Positions 7,946 to 16,534 of a stretch of 64,000 nt of DNA are shown piece by piece; positions within the stretch are counted from its first letter, which is position 1; each line of letters opens with the position of its first letter. Under the pieces are notes generated by a model. The model saw only the letters and a list, made by a program, of their open reading frames with translations, did not search any database and was not told where the DNA came from. A program made the translations under genes and the position numbers. The DNA is from Oscillospiraceae bacterium (lineage in GTDB: Bacteria; Bacillota; Clostridia; Oscillospirales; Acutalibacteraceae): contig JAQXMC010000023.1 in assembly GCA_029012445.1 (NCBI GenBank), positions 62,001 through 126,000 of the forward strand, given 5' to 3'.

Positions 7946-10311
7946 TGTCAAGAAGCAATATAAGTCTCAACTTCGGCTGGAAATTCAGCGAGGAATATTC
8001 AGATGAAAAAATGCAGCCCGGATATGATGACAGCGGGCTCGCCGAGGTCAATATACCTCATACCTGCAAGGAAATACCCTATAACGACTTTGACGAAAAA
8101 ATATATCAGTTCATTTCGGCATACAGAAAGAAATTTGATTTTCACAAAGAGAAGGGCAAGCGAGCCCTGCTTCACTTTGAGGGCGTCGCAAACTATGCCG
8201 AGGTGTGGCTTAACGGCGAGCGTCTGGGCGATCACAAGTGCGGCTACACCCGTTTCAGCTTCGATGTCACAGATAAGCTGAAAGACGGCGAAAACCTGCT
8301 TGCGGTCAAGGTCGATTCGACCGAAAGAAAAGAGATCCCGCCGTTCGGCAATGTTGTCGATTATCTTTGCTACGGTGGAATTTACAGAGAAGTCTGGCTC
8401 GAGACGGTCGATGAGGACTATATAGCCGACGCATTCATCAGAACGAAAAATGTCACGCTCGCTAAAAAATGTATCGACTGCGATGTGACATTCAATCATA
8501 AGGTCAGCGGCGAGCTAAAGATCGAACTGCTTGACGGTGAAAGCGTTATTGCCGCCGAAAAATGCAATGTTGACGGAGAACAGATCAATTTCAAATGGCA
8601 GCGTTCAGATGTTCTTCCGTGGACGATAGAAAGTCCTAAGCTCTATTTTCTTCGCCTTTCTTTCGGAAACGACAGCAAGACCTATCGCTTCGGTTTCAGA
8701 GAGTGCGAGTTCAGAAAGGACGGCTTTTATCTCAACGGAATGCATATAAAGCTCAGAGGGCTAAACCGTCATCAGGCTTATCCCTATGTCGGCTATGCTA
8801 TGCCCGCTTCGGCTCAGAAAGCGGACGCTGATTTTCTCAAATATCAGCTCGGTGTGAATTTTGTCAGAACATCGCATTATCCCGACAGTGTTCACTTCAT
8901 TGAAAGATGTGACGAAATAGGCCTGCTTGTCTTCACCGAGATCCCCTCATGGCAGCATATCGGCGAGGGCGAATGGAGAGAGAATTTCCTTAAAAATGTT
9001 GAAGACATGGTGCTCAGAGACAGAAACAACCCGTCGGTTATCCTTTGGGGCGTCAGAGTCAATGAGGGACCGGACTGCGACGAGCTTTATAAAAAATCCA
9101 ATGAAATAGCCCACCGTCTTGACGACACAAGACCTACGGGCGGCGTCAGAGCCATACCTCATTCTCATCTTTTAGAGGATGTTTATACCTATAACGATTT
9201 CGTTCACAGCGGCGGGAAAAAAGCCCTGCTTAATCCTGCGGTGGTCGCAGGCAGCGCCCCTTATCTTGTCACGGAGCATAACGGACACATGTATCCGACA
9301 AAGAGCTTCGACAGGGAAATGATAAGAATTGAACAGGCTCTTCGCCACGCAAGAGTTCTCAACAAGGCCTATTCATCAGACAGATATTCGGGCGCGACCG
9401 GTTGGTGTATGTCCGACTATAACACACACAAGGATTTCGGCAGCGGCGACAGAATATGCTATCACGGCGTATCGGATATGTTCCGTGTTCCTAAGCTTGC
9501 CGCAGCGGTCTACGCCTCGCAGCAGGACGAAACACCGGTTCTTGAGATATCGTCAACAATGGATATAGGCGAATATCCGGGCTGTGTCATGGGCCAGATA
9601 TATGCGTTCACAAACTGCGACTGCGTCAAGGTTTATAAGAACGACAAATATGTTTCGACCGCTTATCCCGACAGAAAGGAATTCAGTCACCTTCCGCATC
9701 CGCCGGTGTTTATCAGCGACTTCATCGGCGACAGCCTTATTAAAGAGGATAAGCTGCCCGAGTTTTCGGCCTCTATGCTGAAGCCTGTCATGATCGCCGC
9801 CAGAAGACGCGGCTGGTCGATTTCACCCAAATATTACCCGATGACTGCGCTCGGCTTCATCACGAGCGGAAAGACCATAAAACAGACGGTTGACCTGTTC
9901 GGAAAGTACCTTTCAAACTGGGGCGGAGCTTATGACTGCTATAAATTCGAGGGCTATATTAACGGCGAGTGCGTCAAGACCGTGACAAGGTCATTCTGCA
10001 CTTCGGTCACGCTTGACATTAAGGCGGACAGCCGTGAGCTTATCGAAAACGACACCTACGATGTGACGAGAATCGTTCTTCGCGCGGTTGATCAGAACGG
10101 CAATCAGATGCCGTTTGCCTCAAACGCGGTCACAGTCAGAACGACCGGCCCCATCGAGGTCATCGGTCCCAAGACATTTTCGCTCATCGGCGGCGACAGA
10201 GCCTTCTGGATAAAAACGACCGGAAAGAGCGGCAAGGGAATTGTCAAAATCTCGGCTGAATCGCTCGGCGAATATTTCATTGATGTGAGCGTTAAAAAAG
10301 TCAGAAAATGA
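7945..10311 (+). CDS. GH2 glycoside hydrolase (beta-galactosidase/glucuronidase-like)
   Basis: Retaining GH2 enzyme, probably cleaving beta-linked galactose; cytoplasmic. Over 788 residues the order is sugar-binding jelly roll (WLNGERLGDHKCGY), immunoglobulin-like domain, TIM barrel (RGLNRHQAYPYVG, FVRTSHYPD), then C-terminal beta domains. The acid/base is Glu374 in RVNEGPD and the nucleophile is Glu444 in VTEHNGH. The usual WGxxNE context reads WGVRVNE here. The start codon overlaps the GH36 stop (TGATG), so translation is coupled. Substrate cannot be read from sequence; galactoside is inferred from the operon. Confidence 0.9.
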   Translation: MSRSNISLNFGWKFSEEYSDEKMQPGYDDSGLAEVNIPHTCKEIPYNDFDEKIYQFISAYRKKFDFHKEKGKRALLHFEGVANYAEVWLNGERLGDHKCGYTRFSFDVTDKLKDGENLLAVKVDSTERKEIPPFGNVVDYLCYGGIYREVWLETVDEDYIADAFIRTKNVTLAKKCIDCDVTFNHKVSGELKIELLDGESVIAAEKCNVDGEQINFKWQRSDVLPWTIESPKLYFLRLSFGNDSKTYRFGFRECEFRKDGFYLNGMHIKLRGLNRHQAYPYVGYAMPASAQKADADFLKYQLGVNFVRTSHYPDSVHFIERCDEIGLLVFTEIPSWQHIGEGEWRENFLKNVEDMVLRDRNNPSVILWGVRVNEGPDCDELYKKSNEIAHRLDDTRPTGGVRAIPHSHLLEDVYTYNDFVHSGGKKALLNPAVVAGSAPYLVTEHNGHMYPTKSFDREMIRIEQALRHARVLNKAYSSDRYSGATGWCMSDYNTHKDFGSGDRICYHGVSDMFRVPKLAAAVYASQQDETPVLEISSTMDIGEYPGCVMGQIYAFTNCDCVKVYKNDKYVSTAYPDRKEFSHLPHPPVFISDFIGDSLIKEDKLPEFSASMLKPVMIAARRRGWSISPKYYPMTALGFITSGKTIKQTVDLFGKYLSNWGGAYDCYKFEGYINGECVKTVTRSFCTSVTLDIKADSRELIENDTYDVTRIVLRAVDQNGNQMPFASNAVTVRTTGPIEVIGPKTFSLIGGDRAFWIKTTGKSGKGIVKISAESLGEYFIDVSVKKVRK

Positions 10312-10922
10312 AAGAGTATATAACATATATATATAATGAAAAGCCGCCTTGGGACTCGGTTCCCAAGGCGGATATAAGCTGTTTTCAGTGGGAAAGCGCC
10401 GAAAAATACAGACCTGAAGCATACGCTAAAATGTGTTTTGTCAGAAACAGCGGGGTGTACGCTTTGGTTATGTGCAAAGAGGTAGCGCCGAGAACGCAGT
10501 GCAAGTCACTGAATGACCGCATTTATGAGGACAGCTGTCTCGAAGTGTTTCTGTCATTCGGAAGCGAGGGATATATCAATATTGAGACCAACTCAGAAGG
10601 CGTCTGGCTTTCTGAATTCGGCGACAGGAGGGCGGATCGCCGCCTTTTAAGCGAAATCACAAACACAGTGCCGACTGTCACGCCGATAAGAGACGGCGCA
10701 TACTGGGGAAACGAGATATTCTTTCCGAACGAGCTTTTTTCTGAGCTTTATCCTGATTTTCAGGGCGTTGCCGAGGGCAATTACAGAGGCAACTTCTATA
10801 AATGCGGCGATCTGACCGAGATACCGCACTATGGTTCATTTTCGCCCATGGGAAATTGGGAGCTTGGCTTTCACGACCCCGAACATTTCGCATATTTTAC
10901 TGTAAAGGAAGAGACTGAATGA
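10308..10922 (+). CDS. CBM9-like (DOMON-type) carbohydrate-binding protein
   Basis: A 204-residue protein resembling the family 9-like carbohydrate-binding fold. The PPWDSVPKADISCFQW opening, YEDSCLEVFLSF and a C-terminal NWELGFHDPEHF are typical of stand-alone cytoplasmic CBM9-like proteins found beside glycosidases. No signal peptide. ATGA overlaps with both neighbours. Its role may be to bind the oligosaccharide or product handled by the operon, but stand-alone family members have no settled function. Codons 13-22 carry a perfect 11-bp hairpin (separate entry). Confidence 0.75.
   Translation: MKEYITYIYNEKPPWDSVPKADISCFQWESAEKYRPEAYAKMCFVRNSGVYALVMCKEVAPRTQCKSLNDRIYEDSCLEVFLSFGSEGYINIETNSEGVWLSEFGDRRADRRLLSEITNTVPTVTPIRDGAYWGNEIFFPNELFSELYPDFQGVAEGNYRGNFYKCGDLTEIPHYGSFSPMGNWELGFHDPEHFAYFTVKEETE
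10344..10371 (+). repeat. Perfect 11-bp hairpin inside the CBM9-like gene
   Basis: CCGCCTTGGGA and TCCCAAGGCGG with a CTCGGT loop lie 36-63 bases into the gene. There is no T-run, so it is not a terminator. It could slow ribosomes, act as a processing site, or be chance imposed by the PPWDSVPKAD codons. Confidence 0.7.
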
Positions 10923-12019
10923 TAAATAACGAGCTTAATCTGATCTGCGGTAGCTTAGGAATCAGCGAGCCGATAGAGGAGGCAAAGCAGGTCAAAAACG
11001 GACTCATCAACACGACATATCTCGTTAAAACGTTTGACGGAAAAAAATATATGGTGCAGAAGATCAACACCTTTGTTTTCAAAAAGCCCGACGAGCTTAT
11101 GGAAAATATTTCAAGGGTCACTCACTTTCTCAGAAAAAGGATAAAGGAGAGCGGGGCCGATCCCGAAAGAGAGACTCTGCGTTTTCTCAAGACTAAGGAC
11201 GGCAAAAGCTATCTGACGCTTGAAAACGGCTCGACATGGCGCGCCTATGTCTATATGGATAATTCGTTCACTGTCAACGAGACTGAGGATCTCGAGGTGT
11301 TCAAAAGCGCCGGAAAGGCATTCGGCAGATTTATGAAAAGACTCAATTCATTCCCCGTCAAGGAGCTTCATGAAACCATCGAGGACTTTCATAACACACC
11401 GAAGAGATATTCGGACTTTCTCGAAAGCGTTGAGCGCGATGAAGCGGGGCGGAAAAGCACATGCCTGGAAGAAATACGCTTTGTGACCGAAAGATGCGAG
11501 GATATGAACACGCTGATGCGCCTTTATAAAGATGGAAAGATACCGACAAGAGTAACGCATAACGACACGAAGCTCAACAATGTTCTTTTCGATGACAGAA
11601 CGAAGGAAGCCTTTTGCGTTATCGACCTTGACACGGTAATGCCCGGAATGTCGCTTTATGATTTCGGCGACAGCATGCGTTCGGGCGCAAATTCCGCCAA
11701 GGAGGACGAAGCCGACCTTGACAAGGTCTTTTTGAATCTCGATCTTTTCAGAAGCTACACAGAGGGTTATCTCAGCGAAACGGCTCATTGCCTGACTCAG
11801 ACTGAAATTGACTGCCTGCCGTTTTCCGTGAAGCTCATGACGCTTGAGTGCGGAATGAGATTTCTCAAGGATTATCTCGACGGCGACAAATATTTCAGAA
11901 TCGAATATCCGGAGCATAACCTTGTCAGAGCGAGAAACCAATTCAAGCTGGTTTCCGACACCGAAAGCAAAATGGACGAGATGACGAAGATAGTCAGAAA
12001 TATAGTGTCAAAGATGTGA
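10919..12019 (+). CDS. NahK-like N-acetylhexosamine 1-kinase / aminoglycoside-phosphotransferase-fold kinase
   Basis: Kinase of the APH fold close to bifidobacterial NahK, which phosphorylates GlcNAc or GalNAc at C1 in the lacto-N-biose/galacto-N-biose route. Key parts: catalytic VTHNDTKLNN (212-221; Asp216) and metal-binding VIDLDTVMPG (234-243). Length 366 fits NahK. It overlaps the preceding gene by ATGA and ends the operon before a hairpin. Together with GH36 and GH2 this points to breakdown of GalNAc/galactose-rich mucin-type oligosaccharide. No phosphorylase or transporter is present, so the exact sugar is open; galactose or another hexosamine is possible. Confidence 0.8.
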   Translation: MINNELNLICGSLGISEPIEEAKQVKNGLINTTYLVKTFDGKKYMVQKINTFVFKKPDELMENISRVTHFLRKRIKESGADPERETLRFLKTKDGKSYLTLENGSTWRAYVYMDNSFTVNETEDLEVFKSAGKAFGRFMKRLNSFPVKELHETIEDFHNTPKRYSDFLESVERDEAGRKSTCLEEIRFVTERCEDMNTLMRLYKDGKIPTRVTHNDTKLNNVLFDDRTKEAFCVIDLDTVMPGMSLYDFGDSMRSGANSAKEDEADLDKVFLNLDLFRSYTEGYLSETAHCLTQTEIDCLPFSVKLMTLECGMRFLKDYLDGDKYFRIEYPEHNLVRARNQFKLVSDTESKMDEMTKIVRNIVSKM

Positions 12020-12025
12020 AAAATA

Positions 12026-12062
12026 CCCGGCGGCCGCTTTTAAAAGCACCGTCGGGCTGTTT
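12026..12062. terminator. Terminator between the glycan operon and murC
   Basis: CCCGGCGG and CCGTCGGG pair with one G-T wobble (12026-12056), with an inner CTTTTAAAAG, and are followed by a T-rich run. It sits between convergent genes. Confidence 0.6.
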
Positions 12063-12063
12063 A

Positions 12064-13443
12064 TTATTTGTTTTTGAGAGCTTCAGCCATCATTCGCGCC
12101 GCTTTATAGATATCTCCGCAGCCGAGAGTGATTATGATATCGCCCTTTTCGGCGTGGCTCACAACATAGTCCGAAACCTCCTCGAATGTGTTGAACCAGA
12201 CGCTTCCCGGAATCTTTTCCGCCAGATCCTTTGTGTATATGCCGTAGGTGTTTCGCTCTCTTGAGCCCATGATCTCCGTCATAACGCATCTGTCCGGAAT
12301 CTGGAGTACTCTGACAAAATCGTCAAACAGTATTCTGGTTCTTGAATAGGTGAAAGGCTGAAATACCGCCCAGACCTTGTTGTACCCCATCTTCATAACG
12401 GCGTTCAGCGTGACCTCAAGCTCTCTCGGGTGATGAGCGTAATCGTCCGCTATTGTTATTCCGCCGAATTCACCGAGGATTTCAAAGCGTCTGCCGGCGC
12501 CGGAAAAGGCTTCGGCTCCTCTGATACATTCCTCGGCGCTCGCACCGCAATACATAGCGGCCGCAACAGCTGCGAGCGTGTTCAGAATATTGTGTTCACC
12601 GGGAATATTCAGCTTGACTCTGCCAAGCTTTTCACCGCGGCGGATTATGTCAAATTCAGCAAACGCGCCTCTGTTATATTTAATATTTTCGGCAGTGAAA
12701 TCATTTTGCGCACCTCTGCCGAAGGATATCATTTCCTTGCCATCAACGCCGCTGACCGCCTTGAGGGTGTTAGCGTCGTCGCCGTTATAAATAACGGCTT
12801 TTGTCGACATTGAGACAAATTTATGAAAAGACTTGATTATGTTATCGAGAGTTTTAAAATAGTCGAGATGATCCTCGTCAATATTCAGAACGACGGAAAC
12901 ATCTGGAGAAAGATCAAGGAAGGTGTCAACGAACTCGCAGGCCTCGCACACGATCGTGTCGCTGTGACCGACTCTGCCGTGGGAGTCGATAAGCGGGAGC
13001 TTTCCGCCGATGACAGCCGTCGGGTCCTTATCAGCCATGATGAGGATCTGCGTGAGCATGGAGGTCACCGTTGTTTTGCCGTGAGTTCCGCAAACGCCGA
13101 CGCAGTTTGAATACATTCTTGTTATTGCGCCGAAGAGCTTTGATCTTTCAAAAGTCGGAACGCCCATTTCGCGGGCCGCGCAAAGCTCGGGGTTGTCGTT
13201 CAGAAGAGCTGCGGTGTAGACGACCATTTCAGCGTCGCCGATATTTTCTTTTCTTTGGCCCATTGCTATCGGAATGCCGAAAGAGCGAAGCTTATCAATA
13301 TTGTCGCCGGGGTTATTGTCTGAGCCCGAAAGCTGATATCCCCAGTCGTGGAGAATTTCCGCCAAAGGGCACATTCCGGAGCCGCCTATTCCGATAAAGT
13401 GTATTCGCTTGACTTTCTTTAAAAGCACATCTATTTCGTACAT
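12064..13443 (-). CDS. murC: UDP-N-acetylmuramate--L-alanine ligase
   Basis: Adds L-alanine to UDP-MurNAc, the first cytoplasmic step of the peptidoglycan stem peptide. The 459 residues begin with the Rossmann-like HFIGIGGSGMCPLA, carry the ATP site GVCGTHGKTT, the NIDEDHLDYF segment and ADDYAHHPRE. Length and order match MurC rather than MurD-F. It stands alone, away from any mur/fts cluster, as in Bacillus. It is divergent from the dipicolinate operon and ends in TAA. Confidence 0.96.
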   Translation of the reverse strand: MYEIDVLLKKVKRIHFIGIGGSGMCPLAEILHDWGYQLSGSDNNPGDNIDKLRSFGIPIAMGQRKENIGDAEMVVYTAALLNDNPELCAAREMGVPTFERSKLFGAITRMYSNCVGVCGTHGKTTVTSMLTQILIMADKDPTAVIGGKLPLIDSHGRVGHSDTIVCEACEFVDTFLDLSPDVSVVLNIDEDHLDYFKTLDNIIKSFHKFVSMSTKAVIYNGDDANTLKAVSGVDGKEMISFGRGAQNDFTAENIKYNRGAFAEFDIIRRGEKLGRVKLNIPGEHNILNTLAAVAAAMYCGASAEECIRGAEAFSGAGRRFEILGEFGGITIADDYAHHPRELEVTLNAVMKMGYNKVWAVFQPFTYSRTRILFDDFVRVLQIPDRCVMTEIMGSRERNTYGIYTKDLAEKIPGSVWFNTFEEVSDYVVSHAEKGDIIITLGCGDIYKAARMMAEALKNK

Positions 13444-13582
13444 AATGATATCTCCAATCGCTAAGAATTATACAGTCATTTTTATTTTCATATACACTAT
13501 TTTATACGCATTGTTTATTATAACATAAAATACGCTCAAAGGCTATATATGGGACTAAATAATAAGAAAATTTTGCTTTTTA

Positions 13583-13610
13583 ACCCAAAACGGTGCTTTT
13601 GCATAATATA
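13583..13610 (+). promoter_or_regulatory. Sigma-K-like promoter of the dpa operon
   Basis: AC (13583-13584), 17 bp, CATAATATA (13602-13610) fits the mother-cell sigma-K pattern AC-16/17-CATAnnnTA. The Bacillus dipicolinate operon is sigma-K controlled, so the match is expected. The transcript would start near 13617, about 200 nt ahead of dpaA. Confidence 0.6.
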
Positions 13611-13643
13611 AAAGTGCATGAGGGAAGTTTGTGCGCCGAGGGA

Positions 13644-13759
13644 AGTCTGTGCAGGGGGCGGGCAGCCAATGCCGCCTGCGGCGGCATTGGCTCGTCAGGC
13701 GAAGCGGAAACGCTTCGCCTGACGGACGGCGCAGCACAGCTGCGCCGTCGCGCGCCCCC
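13644..13759 (+). ncRNA. Four-way-junction RNA/DNA element, copy 1 (dpa leader)
   Basis: The conserved 5' block AGTCTGTGCAGGGGGCGGGC (13644-13663) supplies the outer arm GGGGGCGGGC, which pairs 9 of 10 with 13750-13759. Inside lie three abutting perfect hairpins with no unpaired base between them: 13 bp with TGC loop (13664-13692), 14 bp with GAAA loop (13693-13724) and 11 bp with ACA loop (13725-13749). The same plan recurs at 34570 with different stem sequences. It lies in the predicted 5' leader of dpaA. No T-run follows. A short partial repeat of the 5' block (AAGTTTGTGC) precedes it at 13626. Function unknown; it could be a structured leader, a processing signal or a palindromic repeat family. 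Confidence 0.8.
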
Positions 13760-13818
13760 GGACCTGAGGTCAGAACAAGCTTTCCGAGACAAAACAAACT
13801 TATCTTGAGGTGACTTAG

Positions 13819-14616
13819 ATGAAGATTATGGTTATCGGCGGAGACGAAAGAAATTTTTACCTGACAAAAAAGCTTATATTAAACGGATATGATGCAAGGT
13901 GGTATTGCGCCGAGCTTTTCGGAAAAACCGAAACCGGCAAAAAGATCCGGGACGATATAAGCTCCTTTGACGCTGCCGTTCTTCCCTTGCCGCTGACAAG
14001 AGACGGCGAAACGCTGAACTGCCCGTTTTCGCGTGACAGGATATCACTTTCGCAGCTGAGCCGCCTGTTAAAGGGCAAGACGGTGTTCACCTCAGATGAC
14101 AGGATAAGCGGAATAAACTATTTTTCTGATAAAAGAGTCATCGTTGATAATGCGAGACTGACTGCGGTCGGCTTTTTGGCGGAGCTGCTTGCGCATGAAA
14201 AGCGGGATATCATGGGGAAAAAGGCTCTCGTGACCGGTTTCGGCAATGTGTCAAAATGTGTCTGCAAGTTGCTTTCGGATAACGGAGTCAGAGTTTTCGT
14301 CGCTGCGCGCGATCCTGTTCAGCGCCATGAGGCGCGGGCTATGGGTTATTCGTCCGCAGGCTTCAAAGAGGCGGAAAAAATTATTTCAGGTTTTGATTAT
14401 ATCGTCAACACGGTCCCGGCTAAGGTGTTTTCAGATACAGCTGTCGCCGAAATCCCCGAAAACGCTTTCTTTTTTGAACTTTCTTCGGGCGTACCCAAAG
14501 AAACATTTGAAAGCAAAGGCGCATATATTGAGTGTAGGGGTATGCCGGGAAAGCATACGCCGAAGGGGGCGGGTGAGGTCATAGCGGATTTCATCTGCTC
14601 CAAGCTAAGGGAGTGA
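13819..14616 (+). CDS. dpaA: Dipicolinate synthase subunit A
   Basis: With DpaB it makes dipicolinic acid from the dihydrodipicolinate branch of lysine synthesis in the mother cell; the product fills the spore core. The 265 residues show an N-terminal domain MVIGGDERNFYL and a Rossmann NAD(P) site GKKALVTGFGNVSK near 134-147. GAGGTGA precedes the ATG. It is followed four bases later by dpaB. The gene marks the organism as an endospore former that uses SpoVFAB rather than the Etf-based route of some clostridia. Confidence 0.95.
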   Translation: MKIMVIGGDERNFYLTKKLILNGYDARWYCAELFGKTETGKKIRDDISSFDAAVLPLPLTRDGETLNCPFSRDRISLSQLSRLLKGKTVFTSDDRISGINYFSDKRVIVDNARLTAVGFLAELLAHEKRDIMGKKALVTGFGNVSKCVCKLLSDNGVRVFVAARDPVQRHEARAMGYSSAGFKEAEKIISGFDYIVNTVPAKVFSDTAVAEIPENAFFFELSSGVPKETFESKGAYIECRGMPGKHTPKGAGEVIADFICSKLRE

Positions 14617-14620
14617 TAAA

Positions 14621-15196
14621 ATGAAAACCATTGGCTATTGTCTGACAGGCTCATTTTGCACCTTTTCAAAATCAATTCCGCAGGTCAGAAAACTCGTTGA
14701 GGCGGGGTACAATGTAGTGCCCATAATGTCATATAACGCCGAGAGCCTTGACACCCGTTTCGGTGAAGCGAAAGACTTTATTTCACAGCTTGAAGAGATA
14801 ACGGGCAACAGGGTGCTTAAAACAATAACGGAGGTCGAGCCTATCGGACCTAAAAATATGCTCGATCTGCTTATAATTTCGCCCTGCTCAGGCAACACGC
14901 TCGGCAAGCTCGCAAGCGGCATATATGACACGCCGGTGACGCTCAGCGCTAAATCGCACCTGAGAAATCAGAAGCCGATTTTGATCGGTGTTTCGACAAA
15001 TGACGCCCTGACAGGCAGCGCAAAGAACATAGGAATGCTTTTGAATTATAAGCACTACTATTTTATTCCGATGTCGCAGGATGACTTTATCAAAAAGCCG
15101 TTTTCGGTCGTTGCCCATTTTGAAGATACGCTCGAAGCGGCAAAGCTGGCGCTTGAAGAAAAGCAGATGCAGCCTATACTTAAAGCCAAAGGCTGA
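14621..15196 (+). CDS. dpaB: Dipicolinate synthase subunit B (flavoprotein)
   Basis: Flavoprotein subunit of dipicolinate synthase. The 191 residues match the flavin-dependent carboxylase-like fold: N-terminal IGYCLTGSFCTFSK, LIISPCSGNTLGKLA, and the C-terminal YYFIPMSQDDFIKKP typical of SpoVFB. It is co-transcribed with dpaA and closed by a very strong terminator. I am sure of the assignment because the pair occurs in the usual order. Confidence 0.95.
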   Translation: MKTIGYCLTGSFCTFSKSIPQVRKLVEAGYNVVPIMSYNAESLDTRFGEAKDFISQLEEITGNRVLKTITEVEPIGPKNMLDLLIISPCSGNTLGKLASGIYDTPVTLSAKSHLRNQKPILIGVSTNDALTGSAKNIGMLLNYKHYYFIPMSQDDFIKKPFSVVAHFEDTLEAAKLALEEKQMQPILKAKG

Positions 15197-15207
15197 TAAA
15201 ACCGACA

Positions 15208-15253
15208 GAAACAAAGGACGGCAAGCGCAGCTTGCCGTCCTTTGTTTCTTTAT
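15208..15253 (+). terminator. Strong terminator after dpaB
   Basis: A perfect 19-bp stem (15208-15226 with 15230-15248; core GGACGGCAAGC) with a GCA loop, followed by TTTC/TTTAT. It lies 11 bases past the dpaB stop. Confidence 0.9.
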
Positions 15254-15283
15254 ATGTCTGCGGCGAAACCGGCACAGCAGACA

Positions 15284-15739
15284 TTATTTTATTCCGAGCA
15301 TATCGCAAATGATATCCGCCGCTTCTGAAACGAGCCGCCTGCAAGGTCTGGTTTCATAATATTCCACCGTTCTTGCCTGCGGAACAGCGCTTTTTTCAGG
15401 CTTGTTAAGCTTCAGAAGCTCGCGGCAGATTATGGAGCCCTCTTTTTCTTTCAGCCGCGAAGCAAATTCTCTGACATGAGCATAGGTGTTTGCTTTTGAA
15501 GCTGAATCTTTGCCGTCCGTTGCGCCGTATTTCATTCCGAATATCATGCTTGCCCCGGTCACAACTCCGCATACCTCGCGCAGTCTGCCGACGCCGGCTC
15601 CGAGTCCGGCCGATATTTTCAAAGCGGTGTTTTTATCTATTCCGAACAGATCCGAAAATGCGGTGAAAACCGATTGGGAGCAGGCGAAGCCCTGGGAAAA
15701 AAGATCATCGGCGAGTTTTATTCTTTCAGTCCTGTTCAT
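15284..15739 (-). CDS. C_GCAxxG_C_C family redox protein
   Basis: Small protein (151 residues) with the spaced cysteines of the C-GCAxxG-C-C family: GFACSQSV, then GLGAGVGRLREVCGVVTGA, CRELL and RPCRRLV. Family members are thought to bind metal or a cofactor and are common in anaerobes, but the reaction is unknown. Its start overlaps the end of the uridine kinase gene by 14 bases, so the two are co-translated. In many relatives the first of these cysteines is selenocysteine; here all are ordinary cysteine codons. Confidence 0.85.
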   Translation of the reverse strand: MNRTERIKLADDLFSQGFACSQSVFTAFSDLFGIDKNTALKISAGLGAGVGRLREVCGVVTGASMIFGMKYGATDGKDSASKANTYAHVREFASRLKEKEGSIICRELLKLNKPEKSAVPQARTVEYYETRPCRRLVSEAADIICDMLGIK

Positions 15740-16361
15740 TCTTTTTGCTCCTTGAAATGTGATGCTTGACTCTGCGCTTGATCATATCGAGAGCAACGAT
15801 ATTGTGCCCTCCGCCGACAACGATTATATCCGCCATTCTCTTGCTCGGCTCAACATATTGCTCATGCATAGGCTTGACCGTTGTCAGATATTGCGTTATC
15901 ACGGAGTCGATGCTCCGGCCTCTTTCAAGAACATCGCGGCGTATTCTTCTCAATATCCGTTCGTCGGCGTCCGTGTCGACAAATATTTTTATATCCATCA
16001 GATCGCGCAGCTTTTCATTCTGAAAAATTAGGATGCCTTCAACAATAATAACGCTGGCCGGCTCTATCCTGACTGTTTCCTTTGCCCTTGTGTGTTTTGT
16101 GTAGTCATAAGTCGGACAGTCAACAGCCTTGCCGTTTTTCAGCTTTATCAGGTGCTCTATCATAAGATCGGTGTCGAAAGCGTCTGGGTGGTCATAGTTG
16201 AGTTTGACTCTTTCCGACATGGGAATGTCGTCGTTGCATTTATAATAGTTGTCGTGATACACCACGCTGACATCGTTGCCGAATTCCTCTTTCAGGTTGT
16301 CGGTTATCGTTGTTTTGCCCGAACCTGTTCCACCGGCGATGCCGATTATCATAGTTGACAT
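15726..16361 (-). CDS. udk: Uridine kinase
   Basis: Salvage kinase turning uridine/cytidine into UMP/CMP. The 211 residues carry the P-loop GIAGGTGSGKTT, VYHDNYYK, NYDHPDAFDTDL, PTYDYTKHTR and RDVLERGRS, all diagnostic of Udk. ATG 16361 is used because AAAGGA precedes it; the 17 extra residues of a longer frame have no RBS. First gene of a two-gene unit with the C_GCAxxG protein. Confidence 0.94.
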   Translation of the reverse strand: MSTMIIGIAGGTGSGKTTITDNLKEEFGNDVSVVYHDNYYKCNDDIPMSERVKLNYDHPDAFDTDLMIEHLIKLKNGKAVDCPTYDYTKHTRAKETVRIEPASVIIVEGILIFQNEKLRDLMDIKIFVDTDADERILRRIRRDVLERGRSIDSVITQYLTTVKPMHEQYVEPSKRMADIIVVGGGHNIVALDMIKRRVKHHISRSKKNEQD

Positions 16362-16534
16362 TTTGATCGTCCTTTCTTTGGCAGAGCGCATGAGTTTTAT
16401 ATATATTATCACAGAATGTTGCTGAGTTAAAGCTTTTTGCTGAAATTTCGAAGCTAATTTGCGGTACTCCTTGATTTATCTTCTCTGAAAATATATAATC
16501 AATAGGAAATAACGAATTAAGGAAGGTAACTGAT

